Below are positions 17,333 through 26,285 of a DNA stretch of 64,000 nucleotides, piece by piece; positions within the stretch are counted from its first letter, which is position 1; the number at the start of each line of letters is the position of its first letter. The translations under genes and the position numbers were made by a program. The notes under the pieces are model-generated. The model was not told where the DNA came from. It worked only from the letters and a program-made list of their open reading frames with translations, and searched no databases. The DNA lies in the NCBI GenBank assembly GCA_910577735.1, contig CAJTOO010000005.1:141937-205936 (forward strand). The letters are read 5' to 3'. This DNA is from an uncultured Lachnospiraceae bacterium (lineage in GTDB: Bacteria; Bacillota; Clostridia; Lachnospirales; Lachnospiraceae).

Positions 17333-18838
17333 TTAATGAAACTGCGCCTTAAATTCTTCCACAGCCTTCTTCAACGTTGCCTCTGTCTTCTCGGAAATCA
17401 CATGTTCTTTCTCGATTGCACCAGGCACCTCAGGATACTTCGTATCCAGGAACTCAAACAGTTCCTTCTCAAATCTGGTGATATCAGCTACCGGAACATC
17501 CAACAGATACTTATTGGTCACCACGTAAATGATGATAACCTGATACTGTACCGGCATGGGCTGATACTGGGGCTGTTTCAAAACTTCCTTGATACGCTCA
17601 CCCTGTGCCAGCTTCTCCTTGGTATCAGCATCCAATTCTGAACCAAACTGAGAGAATGCTGCAAGCTCTCTGTACTGCGCAAGTTCTGTACGGATAGGCG
17701 CCGCAATCTTCTTCATAGCCTTAATCTGTGCCGCACCACCCACTCTGGACACTGACAGGCCCGCATTGACAGCTGGTCTGAAACCGGAGTTGAACATCTC
17801 AGTCTCTAAGTAAATCTGCCCATCTGTAATAGAAATTACATTGGTCGGTATATACGCGGACACGTCGCCTGCCTGGGTCTCGATAATCGGGAGCGCTGTC
17901 AGAGAGCCGCCGCCGTACTCCTCATTCATTCTCGCCGCGCGCTCTAAAAGTCTTGAATGTAAGTAGAATACATCACCCGGATATGCCTCACGCCCTGGCG
18001 GTCTCTTTAAGAGCAGAGAGAGTGTACGGTAAGCCGTAGCATGTTTGCTCAGGTCATCATATACCACGAGCACATCCTCGCCGTTCTCCATCCATTCTTC
18101 ACCAATTGCACATCCTGAGTAAGGAGCGATATACTGCAGCGGTGCAAGTTCACTGGCCGTAGCCGCCACAACGGTAGTATAGCTCATAGCGCCATGCTCT
18201 GTCAGCGTCTTTACGATAGAAGCGACCGTGGAAGCCTTCTGTCCTATGGCAACATAGATACATTTAACACCCTGTCCCTTCTGGTTGATAATGGTATCAA
18301 TAACGATAGCCGTTTTACCTGTCTGCCTGTCACCGATAATAAGCTCACGCTGTCCTCTTCCAATCGGAACCATGGCATCAATAGCCTTGATGCCTGTCTG
18401 TAATGGTGTATCCACAGATTTTCTTGTGATAACACCAGATGCAACTCTTTCAATCTTACGATATCTGTCAGTCTGGATAGGCCCTTTGCCATCAATAGGC
18501 TGCCCAAGGGCATTTACCACACGTCCGAGCATGCAATCGCCTACAGGTACCTCCACAACCCTGCCTGTAGTCTTTACGATATCGCCTTCGTTGATATTGT
18601 GCTGGCTGCCAAGTAAAACCGCACCCACATTATCTTCTTCCAGGTTCAATACCATACCGTAAACTTCACCGGGGAACTCCAAAAGCTCACCCTGCATCGC
18701 ATTCTCAAGTCCGTGCACACGAGCAATACCGTCAGCAACCTGGATAACGGTACCCACTTCGGATACTTCCAGTTCTGAGGCATATCTCTTGATTTGATCC
18801 TTAATGACTGAACTGATTTCTTCTGGTCTTAAATTCAT
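17333..18838 (-). CDS. atpA: F-type ATPase alpha subunit
   Basis: This 501-residue non-catalytic nucleotide-binding subunit has P-loop GDRQTGKTA, and PYSGCAIGE and VYDDLSKHA are typical of alpha. The beta-barrel N-terminus (VIQVADGIARVHGL) is intact. ATG 18838 is preceded by AAAGGTG. Normal length and position in the operon. Confidence 0.98.
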   Translation of the reverse strand: MNLRPEEISSVIKDQIKRYASELEVSEVGTVIQVADGIARVHGLENAMQGELLEFPGEVYGMVLNLEEDNVGAVLLGSQHNINEGDIVKTTGRVVEVPVGDCMLGRVVNALGQPIDGKGPIQTDRYRKIERVASGVITRKSVDTPLQTGIKAIDAMVPIGRGQRELIIGDRQTGKTAIVIDTIINQKGQGVKCIYVAIGQKASTVASIVKTLTEHGAMSYTTVVAATASELAPLQYIAPYSGCAIGEEWMENGEDVLVVYDDLSKHATAYRTLSLLLKRPPGREAYPGDVFYLHSRLLERAARMNEEYGGGSLTALPIIETQAGDVSAYIPTNVISITDGQIYLETEMFNSGFRPAVNAGLSVSRVGGAAQIKAMKKIAAPIRTELAQYRELAAFSQFGSELDADTKEKLAQGERIKEVLKQPQYQPMPVQYQVIIIYVVTNKYLLDVPVADITRFEKELFEFLDTKYPEVPGAIEKEHVISEKTEATLKKAVEEFKAQFH

Positions 18839-18868
18839 GGATCATACGCACCTTTCTTCTAAATTTCT

Positions 18869-19414
18869 TCAAATCTGCACTTTCAGCAGATTTCTCTGTA
18901 ATTCATTTAATTTTGTACTGACACTACTGTCCACGACCCTGTCACCAATCCGAATCACCATACCGCCAATCAGCGACGTATCCAATCCGTAGTGAATCTC
19001 CATAGATTTGTATTTTGTGGTATCAAGCAGTTTCTGTTCTATCTTTTTACACTGCTCTTCCTTAAGCGGAGCGGCAGTCGTCACCGTAGCGATGCCGATT
19101 CCCTTATACTCCTTTACTTTGGAAACAAAATAATCCAGAATCTGGTCAATTTCCTTATAGCGGTCCTTAGAGATAATGATAGTCAAAAAGCCTAACAGTT
19201 CCTCTGATATCCTTCCTTCAAACACATTCCTGGCAACCTCGATTTTCTCTTCCTTAATGACTTTGGGATGATTCATCAATCTGCCAAAATCCTCATTCTC
19301 CGCAAGAATTTTCCCAAGCTGCTGGATTTCTTCTAACAGGACATCTATCTTGTTCTCTTCCACCGCAAGCTCAAATAACGCATCTCCGTATGTCTTTGAA
19401 ATCAGCTTAGCCAT
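18869..19414 (-). CDS. atpH: F-type ATPase delta subunit
   Basis: This 181-residue stator subunit links F1 alpha to the b subunits. The N-terminal helical domain begins AKLISKTYGDALFELA, and the C-terminal part has the LDTSLIGGMVIRIGD motif. The start overlaps the end of atpF by 13 bases, so it is translationally coupled. Confidence 0.95.
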   Translation of the reverse strand: MAKLISKTYGDALFELAVEENKIDVLLEEIQQLGKILAENEDFGRLMNHPKVIKEEKIEVARNVFEGRISEELLGFLTIIISKDRYKEIDQILDYFVSKVKEYKGIGIATVTTAAPLKEEQCKKIEQKLLDTTKYKSMEIHYGLDTSLIGGMVIRIGDRVVDSSVSTKLNELQRNLLKVQI

Positions 19415-19962
19415 GTGCTCTCACCTATTTCTTTCAACGTTTCTTCCACCAAACTGTCCTGTACAGTCGTATCAATCGCAGCACTGACAACCTTTCCAGC
19501 CATCATGGACGCCAATACCACCATCTCACGTTTCACCTCGTCAGCAGCTTTCTTCTTCTCCAGTTCTGCTTCCACACCGGCTCTTTCGATGATTCTGGCA
19601 GCTTCCTCTTTCGCATCCGCTACAATCTTGCTTTCATTGGCCAGCGCCTTTTTCCTCGCTTCTGCAAGGATTGCCTCAGCCTCTTTATCAATATCTTTTA
19701 ACTTGGCTTCATACTGTTCTTTCAGTGCTCTGGCACTCTCCATGTCAGCCGCCGCCGTATCAAGTTCATTCTTGATCCTCTCCTGCCGCTTCTGCATCAT
19801 ATCCCTTACCGGATTAAACAGGAAATGGGATGCAATCAAAAACAGTGAAAACACTGCTATGATCATCAGCACAGAATCCGCAATAAGCTGCAGATCCAGA
19901 TCAAAAAGTCTCGGCGCCATCTCCGCAGATGCCAGCACCAAACCCGTAGCTGTTACATTCAA
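19402..19962 (-). CDS. atpF: F-type ATPase b subunit
   Basis: This protein of about 186 residues is the membrane-anchored peripheral stalk. One hydrophobic segment (about residues 27-48, DSVLMIIAVFSLFLIASHFLF) is followed by FNPVRDMMQKR and a long Glu/Lys/Ala coiled coil. The best start is TTG at 19962, with a purine-rich GGGGG/GAGGG region upstream; ATG at codon 15 (19920) has a poorly spaced site. A non-ATG start plus two hairpin repeats between atpE and this gene suggest deliberately lower expression than the c subunit. Confidence 0.93.
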   Translation of the reverse strand: MNVTATGLVLASAEMAPRLFDLDLQLIADSVLMIIAVFSLFLIASHFLFNPVRDMMQKRQERIKNELDTAAADMESARALKEQYEAKLKDIDKEAEAILAEARKKALANESKIVADAKEEAARIIERAGVEAELEKKKAADEVKREMVVLASMMAGKVVSAAIDTTVQDSLVEETLKEIGESTWLS

Positions 19963-20009
19963 GCCCTCAGTCCCCCTTTCTTTATTTTGTAATTCTAAAA
20001 GTCCATCCC

Positions 20010-20051
20010 AGGCCGCGAAACGGTCCTCGAGGAGCTAATTCCGCTGGAATT
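20010..20051 (-). repeat. Two-hairpin dispersed repeat, copy 2 (atpE-atpF junction)
   Basis: Read on the minus (coding) strand it has AATTCC-AGC-GGAATT followed by a CGAGGACCG-TTTC-GCGGCCT-like second hairpin. It lies 70 bases from copy 3 in the same orientation, making a tandem pair inside the operon. Confidence 0.75.
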
Positions 20052-20078
20052 TACTTCAATTTTCTCTTGGCCTTTTCC

Positions 20079-20121
20079 GAGGCCGCGAAGCGGATCTCGA
20101 GGAGCTAATTCCGCTGGAATT
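20079..20121 (-). repeat. Two-hairpin dispersed repeat, copy 3 (atpE-atpF junction)
   Basis: On the minus strand AATTCC-AGC-GGAATT is followed by GAGATCCGC-TTC-GCGGCCTC. It begins only a few bases after the atpE stop codon, so it sits at the 3' end of the atpE message. Confidence 0.8.
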
Positions 20122-20126
20122 TGCTC

Positions 20127-20384
20127 CTAGGGAAGTAAAGGCTTAACGAACAGAAGCAGCATTGCAATCAACAGACCGTACAGACCTGTGGTCTCGGCAA
20201 CGGCCTGACCCAATAACATGGTAGAGGTAACATCAGATTTAGCACCTGGATTTCTTCCCACTGCTGCAGCTGCATGACCTGCCGCAATACCCTGGCCCAC
20301 ACCAGGTCCGATACCTGCAATAACTGCAAGTCCGGCACCGATTGCTGAACATCCTAAGATAAAATTGTTGTTAAATTCTCCCAT
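20127..20384 (-). CDS. atpE: F-type ATPase c subunit with sodium-type ion site
   Basis: This 85-residue hairpin of two membrane helices oligomerises as the rotor ring. The ion-carrying Glu64 lies in QAVAETTG. Gln31 in GPGVGQG, Val62, Glu64 and Thr65 line up with Gln32, Val63, Glu65 and Ser66 of the sodium-binding c subunit of Ilyobacter tartaricus. This predicts Na+ rather than H+ as coupling ion. The Shine-Dalgarno AAAGGAGG is strong. Two hairpin repeats follow the stop codon. The coupling ion is inferred from these residues. Confidence 0.96.
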   Translation of the reverse strand: MGEFNNNFILGCSAIGAGLAVIAGIGPGVGQGIAAGHAAAAVGRNPGAKSDVTSTMLLGQAVAETTGLYGLLIAMLLLFVKPLLP

Positions 20385-20441
20385 TTTTGATTTCCTCCTT
20401 TAATATGTGTTTCAAAATTTAAAATGGCTTTATTACATGGA

Positions 20442-21164
20442 TTACTCGTCTGTGGTACAGGCATTTGTAATGTATGTCATGGTTAACATACAGAATACAT
20501 ATGTCTGGATTGCACCTGAGAACAGATCGAAGTACACATGAAGCGCTGCCGGCCAGATAATAGCAATCTTGGATAGAAGCGCATACACCAGCGCCAGCAT
20601 GACTGTACCGGATAAGACATTGGCAAACAGACGAAGCGACAATGAAATCGGCACGGCAATCTCACCGATAAGATTAATTGGCGCCCAGATCGGCCATGGA
20701 TCACACAGACCGGCAATGACTCCCTTTACCTTCTGGTATTTGAACTGATTGTAGTGAATCAGCACAAAGGTCATAATACCCATTGCAAAGGTCACACCAT
20801 AATCTGCCGTAGGCGGTCTTAGGCCAAACAGTCCGGAAATATTGCTAAGCAGGATAAAAATGAAGATTGTGCCGATATAATTGCGAAACCTCGGGCTGAA
20901 TTTGCCCATGACGCCGCCAATCATCTTATCCAGCATCTCCACCACCAGTTCAACAACATTCTGGAAAGTACCCGGAACATCCGACGCATGTTTGATGGCA
21001 CGGTTTGCCGCAATACTGAAGGCCACAATCACCAACATGACAATCAGAACGCACACATGGGTGGTTGTAATCCAGACCGTCTGTCCGAACAGTTCGTAGG
21101 AAAACACCCCATGAATCATGAAATCAATATCCGCGCCAGCAGATAATAAAATACCCTGTCCCAT
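20442..21164 (-). CDS. atpB: F-type ATPase a subunit
   Basis: This 240-residue integral membrane stator subunit forms the ion half-channels. The essential arginine lies in ISLSLRLFANVLSG, and FDLFSGAIQTYVFCMLT marks the last helix. About five or six hydrophobic segments are visible. AGAAGGAGGTG precedes ATG 21164, giving a strong start. Confidence 0.96.
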   Translation of the reverse strand: MGQGILLSAGADIDFMIHGVFSYELFGQTVWITTTHVCVLIVMLVIVAFSIAANRAIKHASDVPGTFQNVVELVVEMLDKMIGGVMGKFSPRFRNYIGTIFIFILLSNISGLFGLRPPTADYGVTFAMGIMTFVLIHYNQFKYQKVKGVIAGLCDPWPIWAPINLIGEIAVPISLSLRLFANVLSGTVMLALVYALLSKIAIIWPAALHVYFDLFSGAIQTYVFCMLTMTYITNACTTDE

Positions 21165-21265
21165 ACTTTCACCTCCTTCTACACGTCTATTTATTTAAAA
21201 TATTGCCAGACATATTTTATGAAAAGAACGCTGCTATGCGCCCTTTCAGACAATGATGAATACTG

Positions 21266-21673
21266 TCACACCGCATCCTCCGGCTGTTTGGATGCCTTCC
21301 TTGTGCACAGCCTATGTATAAGCGGATTAAAATAAGCCGATAATTTCATGCCCATATAACCACAAAATGCAAAAATAGGATTGGCAAACTCCGTATAAAT
21401 CAGAGCCGCCATCACCACCACCAAAACCAGATAACGTATGATGTTATTGATACCCATAGTCTTTACCGCATCCTTTTCGGCCATATCGAGCCCCCGATCT
21501 AGGGACCACCACATATGAACGGATCCTGCCACTGCAAGGACGACTCCAACCCATAACCCAAGACTATAGGACGGTTCACGCGAAAAAAACAAAAGCACTA
21601 TTTCAAAAATAATTCCATATAAAATGATTCCCAGACCAAGTTCAAACAGTGTGGGGGCAATTTTTCTTTTCAT
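21266..21673 (-). CDS. AtpI-like membrane protein of the F-ATPase operon
   Basis: This 135-residue protein has four hydrophobic segments: ELGLGIILYGIIFEIVLLFF, LWVGVVLAVAGSVHMWW, RYLVLVVVMAALI and PIFAFCGYMGMKL. It occupies the position of AtpI-type proteins, which in other bacteria assist c-ring assembly or magnesium supply. Sequence similarity alone is weak; the assignment rests on position and topology. Confidence 0.75.
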   Translation of the reverse strand: MKRKIAPTLFELGLGIILYGIIFEIVLLFFSREPSYSLGLWVGVVLAVAGSVHMWWSLDRGLDMAEKDAVKTMGINNIIRYLVLVVVMAALIYTEFANPIFAFCGYMGMKLSAYFNPLIHRLCTRKASKQPEDAV

Positions 21674-21696
21674 AGACTATGTCCACCATATTTCAA

Positions 21697-21981
21697 TCAG
21701 TTCTTCCTGTCAGCGGTATCCTGCATTTCTTTATCCTTTTTATCTGTCCTTCGTCTGCGGGTTGCAGCCGGCGTCTCATAAATCTTTTTGGCAAACCGGA
21801 ATACATTGGTGAACCCAGCCAGCGCACCCACAAAAAAAAGCACCACTGTCCAGACAGAAGTTCCCAATTTATAATCTATAAACATTCCCGCAAAGGAACA
21901 GAGGAAAATAGGAACCAGCATATTAATACCAAACTGCGTTATCATGATAAGCGCCTGGTAAACATTTCTGTTATATTTCAA
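21697..21981 (-). CDS. AtpZ/AtpI family F-ATPase accessory protein
   Basis: This 94-residue protein has two membrane helices: ALIMITQFGINMLVPIFLCSFAG and WTVVLFFVGALAGFTNVF. A basic C-terminal tail (TRRRRTDKKDKE) follows. This matches the ATPase_gene1 (AtpZ) family, first gene of many atp operons. The start is TTG 21981, with GAAAGGG about seven bases upstream; no ATG alternative precedes the first helix. A strong promoter lies directly upstream. Confidence 0.82.
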   Translation of the reverse strand: MKYNRNVYQALIMITQFGINMLVPIFLCSFAGMFIDYKLGTSVWTVVLFFVGALAGFTNVFRFAKKIYETPAATRRRRTDKKDKEMQDTADRKN

Positions 21982-22016
21982 AATATGTCCCTTTCCAAAT
22001 CAAAGCTAACAGTAAA

Positions 22017-22045
22017 ATTATATCCACTTTTGGTACTTATGTCCA
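22017..22045 (-). promoter_or_regulatory. Promoter of the atp operon
   Basis: On the minus strand TGGACA (22045-22040) and TATAAT (22022-22017) are separated by 17 bases. The first gene starts about 36 bases downstream. Confidence 0.75.
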
Positions 22046-22173
22046 GTATTATTGTGAAAATCAGATAAGGAATCAAATGTTTTAAAACAATTTACATTGA
22101 CTTTTGACCGCTGTAAGTGTAACGTAACGAGTAAGAAGTCATTTCACATTTTGTTTACCTATGGGGAGGTAAT

Positions 22174-22656
22174 ATGGCAGGTCCGATCTTATACCGTAAA
22201 AGACTGATTCCGGAGGAATGTGTGCTGTTGAAAGACGACAGACTACTATACCGCGATGACCAGATTATTGTGACCGGCTGGAACACCTTAAAACCCCGCA
22301 AAGATCTTCATCATGGCCTTTCCTGTTACTATCTGCAGGAAGGTATGAAAGTGAGCCGCTTCTATCGGGAAGACAACTCACTTTTGTACTGGTATTGTGA
22401 TATTGTTGATTATGATTACAATGCAAAAACCGATACCTACATCATCACGGATCTTCTCGTGGACGTCATCGTCTGTCCGGACGGCTTTGTCAAAGTCGTT
22501 GATATCGATGAACTTGTCACCGCACAGGAAACAGGTCTGCTCACCGATGACATGCTCAAAAAATCACTTCTCAACCTAAACCATCTGTTACAGATCATCT
22601 ATAACGGTGGATTCAAAAAATTACAGTCTCCTCTTGAACAATATGTAAATCAGTAA
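22174..22656 (+). CDS. DUF402 domain protein
   Basis: This 160-residue protein matches the DUF402 fold: LLYWYCDIVDYDYN, TYIITDLLVDVIVCPDG and the DIDELVTAQETG segment. Members include nucleoside-phosphate hydrolases and RNase-E-associated proteins, but the role here is unknown. GGGAGG precedes ATG 22174. Its 3' end overlaps the convergent SleB-type gene by seven bases, so the two messages are complementary at their ends. Confidence 0.82.
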   Translation: MAGPILYRKRLIPEECVLLKDDRLLYRDDQIIVTGWNTLKPRKDLHHGLSCYYLQEGMKVSRFYREDNSLLYWYCDIVDYDYNAKTDTYIITDLLVDVIVCPDGFVKVVDIDELVTAQETGLLTDDMLKKSLLNLNHLLQIIYNGGFKKLQSPLEQYVNQ

Positions 22657-23849
22657 AAAATATGCCCGCCGATTCTGTATTTTGGAGTTATTCCATCTAT
22701 CGGCGTCCTGAAATATACACAATTGCCTACATTGGTAGCGCCACTCATGACTTCATCCGCGGCCTGGTAACATTTTGCTGTTGCCCTATCTTCCGCCAAT
22801 GCCAGAGCTAACCTTCCGCTGCCCACCGGAGAAAATTGCTTATTTTGATAAATAACACCTGTTACAGTATCCGGATAAACCGAACTCAGCACCCGGTTAA
22901 TGACTACCGATCCCACAGCAACCTGACCGGCATAAGGCTCTCCGCCAGCCTCACAATAAATCAGGTTCGCCAGAAGATACCTGTCTCCTTCTGAAAAATC
23001 CACCTCAGAAATGTCACGCCAGCTGGATTGTGCCGCCAGTTCCGCCATACGCATCTCTTCTGCCAGTTTTGCCCGCAGAGCGGTCAGATTTTCCTCCTGC
23101 TCTTTGATTCTCTGCTCGTAAGCAAGGGCTTCTGCTTCTTTCTCAGAAATCTGGCTGGCTGTAGCATGAATGGAATTGGAAGTCTTACTGACAAGACCCG
23201 ACACGCGGCTTTGTTCTGCCACCACCTGAAGCTTATACTCATCAAGTTCAGCCTTGTTCTCTTCCTGCTTTTCTTTGGCAAGTTCCAGTTCTGCCTGCTT
23301 CTGCTCCATGGCCGCCTGAGAATCTTTATACTCCTGCAATACCTTCTGTTGGTAAGAAGACAGCTGCTCAATATAATCATTCTTGTTTAAAAAGTCCGAA
23401 AAATTACCAGAAGCAAAAAAGAGCTCCATATATAAAAAGTTTCCGCGCTCATACATAAACTGAATCTGGTGCTTCATCGTATCATAATGACCATCCTTCA
23501 GCGCGATTGCTTCTTCAAGCTCTCCTGTTACTATCTCAATCTCCTCGTCAAGTGCCGCGATCTCTGCTTCCTTATCGACTATACTCTGCTCCAGCTCACT
23601 TAAATTATTGCTTACCTGAGTCAACTCTGTATTCAAAGTTGACAGGGCGCCCTGCAGAGAATCCTGCTGCTCATTCAAGTTTTTCAGATTCTCCTCTGTC
23701 TGGTCAAGTCTGGATTCCGTCTCCTTCTTTGCCTCTTCCGCCTGACGGATTTTCTCCTTGGTCTCCTCCGTGGCCTGTACGGAGAAGGGCATGACGCTAC
23801 ACAGCAAAACAAGCGCAAGACAAGCTGCCAGCTTTTGCTTTCTCTCCAT
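22650..23849 (-). CDS. Secreted coiled-coil protein with SleB-type cell wall hydrolase domain
   Basis: This 399-residue protein has a signal peptide (residues 1-26, ending SVQA) and a long coiled coil (about 27-280) of the PcsB/CwlO N-terminal kind with a LYMELFFASGNFSDFLN segment. The C-terminal hydrolase domain of the Hydrolase_2/SleB family contains LANLIYCEAGGEPYAGQVAVGSVVINR; the Glu in YCEAGGE is the expected catalytic acid. It would cut peptidoglycan outside the cell, in daughter-cell separation or spore germination. The coiled coil plus SleB combination suggests regulation by a membrane partner, as for PcsB with FtsEX. Confidence 0.88.
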   Translation of the reverse strand: MERKQKLAACLALVLLCSVMPFSVQATEETKEKIRQAEEAKKETESRLDQTEENLKNLNEQQDSLQGALSTLNTELTQVSNNLSELEQSIVDKEAEIAALDEEIEIVTGELEEAIALKDGHYDTMKHQIQFMYERGNFLYMELFFASGNFSDFLNKNDYIEQLSSYQQKVLQEYKDSQAAMEQKQAELELAKEKQEENKAELDEYKLQVVAEQSRVSGLVSKTSNSIHATASQISEKEAEALAYEQRIKEQEENLTALRAKLAEEMRMAELAAQSSWRDISEVDFSEGDRYLLANLIYCEAGGEPYAGQVAVGSVVINRVLSSVYPDTVTGVIYQNKQFSPVGSGRLALALAEDRATAKCYQAADEVMSGATNVGNCVYFRTPIDGITPKYRIGGHIFY

Positions 23850-23917
23850 ATATTCCTCCGACCTTAGTGTGTTGTCTCACCGATCATCAAGCAAAACATT
23901 AATGAAACAATACGACA

Positions 23918-24352
23918 CTAACATTGTTCAATCAGATCTACTCTTCTCTGATGTCTGTCCACCCCTGAAAACTCCGTATCCAAAAAGATATCCACAATGT
24001 TAAGGGCAACACTTTCCCCGATAATCGCAGCACCCATGGCCAGCATATTTGCATCATTGTGCTCTCTTGTAAGTCTTGCCGACACTGGATCGCCGCAGAG
24101 CGCACATCGTATTCCCTTTACTTTATTCGCAGTGATAGAGATACCGATACCTGTGGTACAAATTACAATGCCCCGGTCACACTCGCCAGACGCGACTGCT
24201 TTGGCAACAGCTGCCCCATACACCGGATAATCACAGGAGCTCTTATCTACGCAGCCATAATCCCTGCATTCCATTCCCCGTTCTTTTAAATGTGCTATCA
24301 CTTTCTGTTTTAAGTCAAACCCACCGTGATCACTGCCAATCGCTATCATCAT
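23918..24352 (-). CDS. rpiB: Ribose-5-phosphate isomerase B
   Basis: This 144-residue protein of the RpiB/LacAB family interconverts ribulose-5-phosphate and ribose-5-phosphate. SDHGGFDLK, DYPVYGAAVA, GIVICTTGIGISI and LTREHNDANMLAMGA are all present. GGAGGAGG precedes the ATGATG start; either ATG is possible. It supplies ribose-5-phosphate, the substrate of the PRPP synthetase encoded at 6154-7347. Confidence 0.95.
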   Translation of the reverse strand: MMIAIGSDHGGFDLKQKVIAHLKERGMECRDYGCVDKSSCDYPVYGAAVAKAVASGECDRGIVICTTGIGISITANKVKGIRCALCGDPVSARLTREHNDANMLAMGAAIIGESVALNIVDIFLDTEFSGVDRHQRRVDLIEQC

Positions 24353-24419
24353 TTTCCTCCTCCATAAGAAACATATATCATTTATATATATCTATTGTTA
24401 TCTTACACCCAAATCAGCC

Positions 24420-25472
24420 TTATTTCAACTCCGTTACTCTATGACCCGCCGCTTTCAGCAGCCTGTTCATTACAGCCTGTCCAACCCCGGATCCCTCAAA
24501 ACTCTCTGAATAAATGATTTCCACGCCCTCATCATCAAATTCTCTTAATATCCGATATAACTGCCTTGCCATGGCACTTTCATCCAGACGGCTTCCGGCA
24601 TTCTTGCACACATCAGCCCGATAAGCACCCATGGTTGCATCTGTCGCGATAACACCCGTCTTCTTATTACCGGCCCGCCACTGATCCAACTGGATATTAA
24701 TATAATCAACCACTTTCCGCTCCGGTCCCGTAATGATCGTCAGCTCGCCCTTGGGCGCATAATGTCTGTATTTCATACCCGGCGCCTTAGGAGCCTGTCC
24801 GCTGTCAGCACGAAGAATCGTGACATCCTCTTCCACCCCGCCAAGGGTCTGCTCCAGCATCTGCCTGGTGACATAGCCCGGCCTCAATATGGTCGGCATC
24901 TGGGCTGTCAGATCCACAATCGTTGACTCCAGTCCCAGTTCCACATCGCCCCCATCCAGAATCATCTCAATCCTGCCATTCAAATCCTGTATCACATATC
25001 TGGCTACCGTGGGACTGGGTCTGCCCGAACGATTCGCGCTGGGAGCCGCCACATAACCGCCGGCTGCCTCAATAAAGTCAAGCGCTGTCTTATGGGAGGG
25101 CATGCGTACCGCCACCGTATCCAGCCCCCCCGTGGTCTCTTTCGGCACCAGATCCGACTTTTCTAAAATCATGGTAAGCGGTCCCGGCCAATAATCCCGC
25201 GCCAGCTTTACCGCTTCCTCCGGCACCCTCTTTACAATTGCCGCAAGTGCCTCCCATCTGGCAATATGTACAATCAACGGATTATCGGAAGGCCTGCCCT
25301 TAGCCTCATATATTTTCCGGGAGGAAGCTGGATTCAGGGCGTCGCCGCCCAGACCATATACCGTCTCCGTAGGAAAGGCCACCAGCCCGCCGGACCGGAT
25401 AATCCCGCCCGCTTCCCGAATCACTTCTTTATCTATATTTTTTTCATCTACCTGTATTATCCTGGTCTTCAC
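24420..25472 (-). CDS. Threonylcarbamoyl-AMP synthase (Sua5 type)
   Basis: This 350-residue protein makes threonylcarbamoyl-AMP for the t6A modification of tRNA. The YrdC domain (about 10-200) has VAFPTETVYGLGG, KGRPSDNPLIVH and APSANRSGRPSPT. A linker with GMKYRHYAPKGEL leads to the smaller Sua5 C-terminal domain. The start is GTG 25472. It lies 21 bases downstream of the cwlD-like gene on the same strand. Confidence 0.94.
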   Translation of the reverse strand: MKTRIIQVDEKNIDKEVIREAGGIIRSGGLVAFPTETVYGLGGDALNPASSRKIYEAKGRPSDNPLIVHIARWEALAAIVKRVPEEAVKLARDYWPGPLTMILEKSDLVPKETTGGLDTVAVRMPSHKTALDFIEAAGGYVAAPSANRSGRPSPTVARYVIQDLNGRIEMILDGGDVELGLESTIVDLTAQMPTILRPGYVTRQMLEQTLGGVEEDVTILRADSGQAPKAPGMKYRHYAPKGELTIITGPERKVVDYINIQLDQWRAGNKKTGVIATDATMGAYRADVCKNAGSRLDESAMARQLYRILREFDDEGVEIIYSESFEGSGVGQAVMNRLLKAAGHRVTELK

Positions 25473-25493
25473 GTCTGCACGCTTCCCTCTGCC

Positions 25494-26213
25494 TCATTTC
25501 TGGTCATTCAAATGCTGTAATATCGCCAGATGAATCGCCCAGGCGGCTTTTTCCTGATAAAGGTCAGAAGACAGCTTCTGCGCCTCCTCGTTATTAGACA
25601 AAAAACCACACTCCACAATAACAATCGGGGAAGAAGTCTTCTTTAAAAGATAATAACTATCGTTGGCCTTGGCCTGTCTGGTATTATCCGGATCCAGGTC
25701 AAGCGCCATAACCTGCTGAATCCGCCCCGCCAGTTCCTTGCTCTCCTCACTGCCAGCATAATAGAACACCTGCGCGCCATGCACATACTCCTCGTGATAG
25801 CTGTTCTGATGAATGCTTACTGTAAGATCGGGCTTTTTCTCCTCTATGATACTGACCCGGTTCTTCATATCCTGCACTTTCTTATTCGGCGCATCCTCAT
25901 CATAGAGTCCGGCATCTGACTCCCTGGTCAGCACCACATCCACATCCGCCATCACAAGAAACCTCTGCAGCTTCCTGGCAATCTGCAGATTGATATCCTT
26001 TTCCAGACTGCCGTCCACGCCGACCTTACCGGGATCCTTCCCGCCATGCCCGGCATCAATAATCACACAGGGCCTTTCGGCCGCAATTTCCACTTGCTCT
26101 GAGGAAGCCATCTTCACGCCCCCGCGCACAGCAAACCCTATGCTGAGCAGCATGAGCGCCCATAAGATTGCCCGTACCATCCCCTCGTAGTTTCCCGGCT
26201 TTATCCGTTTCAT
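25494..26213 (-). CDS. cwlD: N-acetylmuramoyl-L-alanine amidase, CwlD-like
   Basis: This 239-residue Amidase_3 protein has an N-terminal membrane anchor (VRAILWALMLLSIGFAVRGGV). Zinc ligands are seen in DAGHGGKDPG, the EKDINL glutamate and SIHQN, and the catalytic Glu lies in VIVECGFLSN. Size and anchor fit CwlD, which helps make muramic lactam in spore cortex. The neighbouring SleB-type and GH18 genes fit a spore cell-wall theme. A vegetative amidase remains possible. Confidence 0.88.
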   Translation of the reverse strand: MKRIKPGNYEGMVRAILWALMLLSIGFAVRGGVKMASSEQVEIAAERPCVIIDAGHGGKDPGKVGVDGSLEKDINLQIARKLQRFLVMADVDVVLTRESDAGLYDEDAPNKKVQDMKNRVSIIEEKKPDLTVSIHQNSYHEEYVHGAQVFYYAGSEESKELAGRIQQVMALDLDPDNTRQAKANDSYYLLKKTSSPIVIVECGFLSNNEEAQKLSSDLYQEKAAWAIHLAILQHLNDQK

Positions 26214-26285
26214 ACTCTCGTCCCTGACACACTGCTTTATTTATTCATATGAAAGGTCCGTCGGAAAAATGCGGTCAAACGCTTA

